A DNA stretch of 64,000 nucleotides from Jackrogersella multiformis (taxonomy: Eukaryota > Ascomycota > Sordariomycetes > Xylariales > Hypoxylaceae), in assembly GCA_902806575.1 (NCBI GenBank), contig CADCXD010000009.1, positions 248,001 through 312,000 of the forward strand, written 5' to 3'. Every line of letters begins with the position of its first letter. The first letter of the stretch is position 1. Below the pieces are notes generated by a model. That model was given only the letters and a program-made list of their open reading frames with translations. It ran no database searches and was not told the origin of the DNA. Shown here piece after piece: positions 57,350 to 64,000 of this stretch. The position numbers and the translations under genes are program-made.

Positions 57350-57635
57350 GGTGAAGTTAGGGCCCAAGATCTTTCAGTATCACTAGATAGTGATGGAAGA
57401 ATGAATATGTGGAAGACGGGTAGTATTTTGGATTGCGAACAAGATATAGTGGAAATGAACAAAAGCTTACCACCTACCCAGGTAGGTACCAGAAGGTTAA
57501 GTAGTGCTATTTAAGAGGTATTAATGAAAATGCAAAGTTTGCCAACATATAACTCCAGATTTGGGGATGATGTAAGAAGGTGCCCAGGCAGGTCATCTGT
57601 CTTATTTATCTGCCGTTTCTCCGCCGTCAATTAGT

Positions 57636-57656
57636 TACCTAGGTACCTAGGTAGGT
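57636..57656. repeat. Overlapping TACCTAGGTA palindromes
   Basis: TACCTAGGTACCTAGGTAGG runs from 57636, two overlapping palindromic units, one of five clusters in this spacer. Confidence 0.85.
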
Positions 57657-58053
57657 ACGATATGATAAACAATTTACCTCTCCGTTATCGAGAGTAAGCC
57701 TTGACTTTGAACACGCTTATCACCCAGTGATGTTGTGTAAGGTCTAGGTTACAAAATATTTTTCGGATGTAAATAGGTAACTTGGGTAGATTGTAAACAT
57801 GAATACTACCTAGGTAAAAGGTAAGCAGAGATACAATCTCCGAGGTGGCAATGTACGTAACGCAGGCAATAATAATAATGATAGGTAATATTAATTTCAG
57901 CCGTTTCAACCACCCAAAGTAGGTAGTTCATCAGAAGTGATAGCTCCTTTGAGCATTTGTAGAATCTCCAGGGCTACATTGAGCTGATTGAGCCCTCCAG
58001 GGCTGTTCCGAGGTTGTTATGGAGACAGCCATGGGTACATCCATGGATACCTC

Positions 58054-58070
58054 CCTACCTAGGTAGGTAC
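58054..58070. repeat. CCTACCTAGGTAGGTA palindrome
   Basis: TACCTAGGTA core extended on both sides, ~430 bp upstream of the NB-ARC gene start. Confidence 0.85.
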
Positions 58071-58491
58071 AGTGGGAGACATGGTGTTTAAGCGAGCTGA
58101 TTGGTAACGGCTACAGCTCCAGGGGCCTTCTGAAGTGCACAAGTACCTACCGCCCGACATTATGCAACCTTCTTTAAGATCCCATGGACACCCGGGCAGT
58201 GAGGCTCTTTCCATTTCGAGACACTTCATGGAAGCAAATTACTACTGGAGGAAAGTCCTACAGCCTCTTCTAATTATTAGGTATCTACCTAGGTTGGTAG
58301 TTACCTAGGCATCGATAGGTTGGCACCGACTATCAACTTATCAACTTATCGACTACATCTTCAGGACTGAAAAAACGACATTTCTGTTATCCACTGGACA
58401 CTAAATACATAGTATGTACCCACCTACCTAAGGTAAGTTTTATCATTTCTTCAAACAAACCCATTGACCTTTATCTGGTAGTCTGGCTAAG

Positions 58492-61400
58492 ATGCCATTA
58501 CTTTGTACGGACGCTGATGTACAGACTATTTGGATTGAAGCTTTGGATCAATTCCTCAGTTCATTAGACGATAACGATCGAAGAAATATCGATTCGATCA
58601 GTGGCGTGGACAATCTGCTACAGCGTTTACAATCACTACGTGTCTCCTATCAAGCCTCTCGATTGATCCGCACCCTCGACCGCCTTCAACCTGTACTCAG
58701 ATGGCTTAAATCGTACAACGAATGCGTCAAGATTTACTTGGAGGGGGCCTCGCAGCCTTTTGTAATACTGTGGGGATCAATATTTCTTGTTATTGAGGTA
58801 TGAATGACTACCTGGATTACCTACTCCTACCCAGGCTACCAGGTACCTACCTATACCATATACCCAGCAGCTGCCTATGAAGGTACCTAGCTTGAGGTAC
58901 CCAAGCAGCCAATTAGGTAGTCGTGATACCTAGATCTTCCCACCACAATTAGTGTTTGGCTAGCTGGCTAGCTTCAGTGGCTACGAAGTAGTCAAAGCCA
59001 AATCCTAAGGTTGCAGGGTTGTTAGTGGCGGGTCGGTCCGCGTTAATGTGGGAACATTGAATCTCAATTGACGATTTTCAACCAATAGATTGCCTCTAGG
59101 GATCACCGGGCTCTAGAGCAAGTCGTGACAGCCCTCGAAGATATTCATCGACACGGTCCGAGATTTCAATATTACACCGCACGTTTCACTGGCAGTGCAT
59201 ATAAACAGTTGCGGGTTGCGCTTGTCAAATACCATGCAGAACTTATTGGCTTCTGCCACGACAGCCTTACCTTTTTCAAAGCTGGCCCCAAAAGTGAGCA
59301 ACATATTCCTGATCTACAATTATTGACAATATGTTTATGTATTTTTGTTTATCAATAACCAGAAAATCTATTCTTCTCTGCATTTATCCCATTCGTAGAC
59401 AAAATTGAACCTCGCGTCAGACGCTTACGAGAGCTGACGACCTGGGTCGACCAAGAAGCTGCCGTCGCCTCAAATGAGCGCTGGGATAAAAATTATGAGG
59501 CGCTCAATGGCGGGGTGCAAGGAATTCTCCAGCGATTAAACCCACAAAATATCATGAACCTATCGAGAAAAATGGCATCGACAACATCCTTCCAAAACCT
59601 GCCTCCAAAGCATGGGCATCTCTGCTACGGGAGAGACAGTGAATTGAGTCTCCTTGAACAGTTCCTTCGTTTTGGTGAGAGACAAGAAGTTTTACGAACT
59701 GCATGCCTCTATGGAATGCGGGGCGTTGGAAAGACACATGCAGCGTTGGAATATGCCTATAGTCATGTCAACGACTATATGATAATTCTGTGGATTTCTG
59801 CTGAGAGCACCTTGAAACTACAGCAATCGTTTAGCACAATTGCGCATACTGTGGGAATTGTGGATGATTCAATACAGCACCCCGGCCAGCTTTGTGAGAT
59901 AGTAAGGCGTTGGCTTTTCGACGTGAGCAAGACAGGCATGCATATATCCTACTAGCTAAGACGTCAAGAGAATGGGACGACTAATCTCTACCTAGGCGAC
60001 GATGAATGTGGATTGAAATGGCTCATGATCTTTGATAACGTTGAGGATTTGACGCCTCTCCAGTCCTATTGGCCTCAACCGTCTAGTGGTTCCATCATCA
60101 TAACAACTACTAGCGAAACCATTGCTCGTTCCTACGCTGATACCCACGGGATTATTACGATGGAACCATTTTCCGGGGAGACGGGCACCCAGCTGCTTCT
60201 GAAACTGACAGCTATCAACGAGTCAAATCCTGAAGAGAAGAGAGCAGCGAATTTGATAGCGGAAGCGTTGGGAAATCTCCCGTTGGCTCTAGATTTAGTA
60301 GGTAACTACGCCCGCGGCCTGGGTAAATCTCTGTCCTCTTTTTGGCGAGAGTACCCCCATTTCGAAACCGACTTTCTCTTTAATCCCGACCTCATGAAGT
60401 GGACACCTACACGCTTCGAAGAATCCATTAGTAGGATTTGGTCCCTCCACCTTTACCCTACTGTTTTAAACGGCAGCAGGCATCTAGACGCCAAATCGCG
60501 ATGTCTCATCAACATGCTTGCATTTCTTGACAAGGATGGTGTCCCCCTAGGCTTGTTTCAAGAAGCTAAGCCAGAAGCAATGTAAGATTAGGACTTCCAC
60601 ATAGTAGTCCAACTCAAGGTATACAGTTTCGCTAATACTGTGCATGGCAAGGTTGTTTGAGGGACCAGATCGCCAAGATGAAATCGCAAATCTTGACGAT
60701 CTCATTGAAAACCCTTTCAATCAAGTACTTGTGTACGTTACACTGGTGCCCATGTTTCTAACAACGAAGTGGATTATCCATAATATCTAACTCCTATTCT
60801 AGGTTGGACGGCACAATAATGAATCTTCGTGACAGGGCCCTAGTGAAACTCAACGATGACACGAAACATATTAATTGCCACAGCTTAGTACGCCATGCCA
60901 TACTCAAGTCCATGTGCGGACCTACAAAACTTGAGACTTTCAACCGGATTGTTTTCTTTCTCAACGCATCCTTCCCAACACAAGAGGATGGTAGGCCTCT
61001 TCACAGTAAGTGGAAGTCGTGCGAAACATTGGCGAGCCAAGTATCCGCGCTTTTACAATCATTCTCATTGTATAGGAACGAGGTCGGCCACCCGATCCTG
61101 CTATGCGAAGTTGCAGCTCGCTGCGCCTGGTAAAGAGTTACTATCGTCTCATAGAATACATACCATGCTAACACATCTTGTATAAGGTATTTTTTAGAAT
61201 TAGGTCGGTACCATGCTGCGAAACAAATGGTTGAGCAATCAATCGAAATATGCGATGCAGCTCTCAACCAAAAGTCACATCCTGGGTACAGCACGTGGTT
61301 TGTCCAAGACATGAAAAGCTATCAATACAACGTTCTAGCAACAATAGAAAGGGAACTACCCGGCCACGATTTTGGCTTATCTCTGTCGGCGAAGGTGCGT

Positions 61401-62225
61401 GATATTCGAATCAGCAATCGACGTGCTTCGAACCCTGAAGATGAGATGTGGATTGCTGCCGCCGAGGGGAACCTCGCCGTGTCTCTAATGGCTTCTGGGC
61501 GTGCTGTGGAGGCATATAAGATTCTTCTTCGCCTTAGACAGAGAGATGATATGAAAGTAAACGAGGACGTATATTTGCGGAATACATGTCTTTGTCTACT
61601 CATCTTAGGGAGGATTGACGAAGCTTTTGTTGTAAACGGTGAAGCGTTGGCCGCCGCGAAAGCGAAGCGCGGAGAGTTTAGCGAACAAGTCGCTATGTGA
61701 GTAACTGACTCGTCCAGATCGAAAGAAGGGCTCTTACATGGTGTAGATGCTACTTTGATCTAGCCAACATCCAAATCCGAAGAGGGAACAAGACTGCCGC
61801 TCTAGAGGCCTTAGAGCAGTGCCTCAACCGGCGGACCGCGTCTATGCCGCTGAATCAAGTCACGGCCTTCACCCTCCACAAGACTGGAGAGGCCTTAGCC
61901 ATGGAGGGCGACTACAAAGCTTCAATGTAGGTTATACTTTCAAACATTACTTTATTGGAGTCTGCTAATCGCTACCTACATATGTAGCACATTCTACGAG
62001 CAAGCGCTCGAGATTTTGAAATGTTGCGAATGCCATCCCGGGTCGCTGTGCCGCACAGCATATGCGCTGGCGTCTGTATGCCAACTGTGTGGAGACAACG
62101 ACCGATATGAAAAGTACCTGGAGGTAGGAAACTCGACAGTATCCAAGATTGATGATAAGGAAGTATCAGATTTCGACACTCTTTCGGAGCACTACGATAA
62201 ATATGTTCAGGTTGGCCTACGGTAA
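58492..62225 (+). CDS. NLR protein: DUF7708-like N-domain, NB-ARC, TPR repeats
   Basis: Nine exons: 58492-58797, 59089-59293, 59363-59922, 59971-60581, 60652-60732, 60803-61129, 61187-61696, 61747-61926 and 61988-62225, giving 1005 residues. All eight introns keep frame; most are 48-70 nt, the first is 291 nt. The N-terminus (NLLQRLQSLRVSYQ, LEGASQPFVILWGSIFLVIE) resembles the DUF7708 domain found at the front of many fungal NLRs. NB-ARC follows: CLYGMRGVGKTH (Lys294), LKWLMIFDNVEDL, SGSIIITTTSE, and EALGNLPLALDLV in the GLPLA position. The C-terminal ~350 residues are helical, TPR-like (NLAVSLMASGRAVEAYKIL, LHKTGEALAMEGDYKAS). Such proteins are thought to sense non-self cues and trigger cell death. 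Repeats are diverged, not near-identical. Confidence 0.87.
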
Positions 62226-62849
62226 CGATATGATGTTTTAAGGGGACTTTACCTAGGTACCTAAGGTACTTAATATCTGTATATGTGACTAGCAAATATT
62301 ATTTAAACTAATGAGAGCATGCACTTAAACTTGATAGGGCTGAGCCATCACGACGGAGTCGTATACCCTGAATAGAATAGCTGTCACGAGGCGGATCTAG
62401 CGATATGGATACCTAGGTATCAACAACGCTGTTTTTCAACGAGCTCCGAACCTATTTGCTCTGAATCGCGGTATACACAAAGGCATGCTCCCTTTGTCTG
62501 TCCTATTTTCCTCACATCCCTTTCTAGGTACCAAAGTACACTTTTAACGGGTCGAAGTCCTGCCAGGTCCATCCCTCCAATAGACCACCTGAGTAGACTT
62601 CTAATAATAGGTACATGGTACTTAGGTAGGTTACCTAATGATTTACTATTATCGAGTGTCCTAGGCTCAACAATTAAATGGAAACAGTAATGAAATTCTA
62701 TAGCTACCTCCTAGGTAGGTAGACATGCCAATGACGGGAAACTGGTGCATTCAGCATAATCTCCGAGGTTAGAATAAGCTGTACGCCTACCTAGGACTTC
62801 TGATATATGACTGTATATCACCTACCTGGTAAGTGTAGTCTTATTTTAG
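62226..62849. other. Convergent spacer
   Basis: About 620 bp between the stops of the NB-ARC gene and the SDR gene, AT-rich with CCTAGGTACCTAAGG near 62251-62266, GGATACCTAGGTATC near 62407 and CTCCTAGGTAGGTAG near 62707. No gene seen. Confidence 0.5.
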
Positions 62850-63893
62850 CTAGACAATGTCAGTACTCTTTGCTACCTCTTCCCACTCGTCGCATATCTT
62901 CATCATACTCTCACACTTGGCCCTGATTCTTCCCCATCCGTCGCTTCCTAGAGGGACTCGTAACGGTATGTCCTTTCCGCTAGCTACACCCGTTCCCTTG
63001 ACCAAATCAATCATGACTGAAATGCCTTTTTCGGCATCGCCGGGCTCATTGCCCACTATGCCAGCCTCAACCGTGCGGACAGCGGCGTTGAACTGAGCAT
63101 ATTCAGACACACGCGGAGGCACATGGTTGATGTTACTGAAAGCTCGCGTCCGAAAGTAGCCAGGTTCTACGATCAGAACCTTCAGGCCAGGCGCAAACAT
63201 GGCCAACTCTTGAGATAGGCACTCAACGGCACCTGTAAAGGCAATCAATAAGTAGTGCTCTGTGAATTTAAGGGTAGAAGATCGTATAAGTAGAGTAGGC
63301 CGTTGGGAAGAGAAGGTCGCGAAGTAAAATCGGTACAGATGCCAAACTTACCCTCGAGCGCAAACTTACTGGCGCAGTAGCCAGCCGCACCAGGATCAGC
63401 GTGCCAGCCCGCTTGAGAGCTGATGTATAAAAGTGTCCCTTTGTTCTTAGCTCGGAGTTTCGGAAGGAGAGCTTTGGTTATGTTAAGGGGACCATGAAAA
63501 TTGGTGTCGAAGGCATCTTTGAGCTCCTGGGCACTGATATGGGATCAAGAAAATGTTAGATTCACTCGCGAGCGCTACGAGTTGAGTCGATGCTTACGTG
63601 ATCTCTTCGATTGCACCGCTGAGGATATAACCAGCATTGTTCACGACAACATCTATACCATCCGGGTAGATGGTCCACGCCTCAGCCATCTTGGCCTCGA
63701 TCTCGGCAACAGGTGCCGTGACATCGAGATCGAGAATTGTGGCGCCCGTATCAATCAAATGAGCGAGCTTTGACGGAGCATTACGGCCTGTCGCAATGAC
63801 ATTTTCTCCTAAGGAACGAAGTTGGCGAACAAATAGCTCGCCAAAGCCGCTGGAACAGCCGGTAATAAGCCAGGTTTGAGGATTCGTCGCCAT
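62850..63893 (-). CDS. Short-chain dehydrogenase/reductase (classical SDR)
   Basis: Exons 63893-63598, 63533-63352 and 63232-62850 give 286 residues; donors GTAAGC and GTAAGT, acceptors ATCAG and TACAG. Cofactor loop LITGCSSGFGELF, VNNAGY, catalytic Ser in LYISSQAGW, and YCASKFALEG (Tyr-x-x-x-Lys), then VEPGYFRTRAF. The TGCSSGFG loop with Arg in the ATGRN segment suggests NADP preference. Fungal SDRs of this group reduce carbonyls of unknown substrates, often in secondary metabolism. It is convergent with the NB-ARC gene and starts ~107 bp from the window edge. Confidence 0.9.
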
Positions 63894-64000
63894 TACCCAA
63901 CCGGGACTTAGAAACTGTGACTTGATTCAGGGAGAAACTCGAGATTTAAGTCAGGGTTGAATCAGTAAGAGCAATCTCATTATAATAATAAAAAGAAATG

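Larger units (their letters stand above)
57350..58491. other. Intergenic, divergent promoters of beta-lactamase-like and NB-ARC genes
   Basis: 1.14 kb, densely populated with CCTAGG palindromes (57473-57490, 57636-57656, 57803-57815, 58054-58070, 58282-58310). No gene seen. Confidence 0.55.

Noticed and set aside
1..64000. CRISPR arrays, operons, bacterial promoters or prophage
   Set aside because: The window is eukaryotic: spliceosomal introns throughout, no regularly spaced direct repeats with unique spacers, and no phage or bacterial gene sets.

Overview
The window reads as nuclear DNA of a filamentous ascomycete (Pezizomycotina, most likely a Sordariomycete). Genes carry short spliceosomal introns (about 48-140 nt) with CTAAC-type branch points. 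The families are typical of moulds: a HET-domain protein, NLR/STAND proteins, an Ayg1-type melanin hydrolase, a CE1 acetyl xylan esterase and a GH43 glycosidase. Spacers are AT-rich and studded with palindromes built on TACCTAGGTA. Exon coordinates below were derived by reading splice signals and family conservation by eye; no search or alignment was run.

Layout. 0-23 kb looks like a plant-polymer/sugar/pigment region. It holds a GH43 N-terminus (-), a class 3 lipase (-), GNA1 (+), a small protein whose stop lies 8 nt before the start of an Ayg1-like hydrolase (both +), a KduD-like SDR (-), a zinc polyol dehydrogenase (+), a CE1 acetyl xylan esterase (-), a small cysteine-rich protein (-), a HET-domain protein (-) and an aldo-keto reductase (-). 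24-38 kb is a conserved block on the minus strand: the Golgi t-SNARE SED5, two very long disordered proteins, and a possible small membrane protein between them. 39-64 kb is accessory in character. It has a fructosamine-kinase-family gene interrupted by a tRNA-like (SINE-like) segment, a hydrolase-NACHT-WD40 NLR (+), an MFS transporter (+), a BTB protein with an apparent frameshift (-), an HRI/GCN2-like kinase (-), a serine beta-lactamase-fold protein (-), an NB-ARC/TPR NLR (+) and an SDR (-).

How the genes may work together. GH43, the acetyl xylan esterase, the aldo-keto reductase, the polyol dehydrogenase and the KduD-like SDR could form a loose hemicellulose/pentose or uronate utilisation neighbourhood. 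The two NLRs, of different architecture and 11.5 kb apart, with a HET protein elsewhere in the window, suggest a non-self-recognition neighbourhood. Both are inferences from content and proximity only.

The observations most worth a second look are the 8-nt gap between the small protein and the Ayg1 homologue, the SINE-like insertion in the kinase gene, the 25-nt last exon of SED5, the frameshifted BTB gene, the dispersed palindromes, and the NLR pair.
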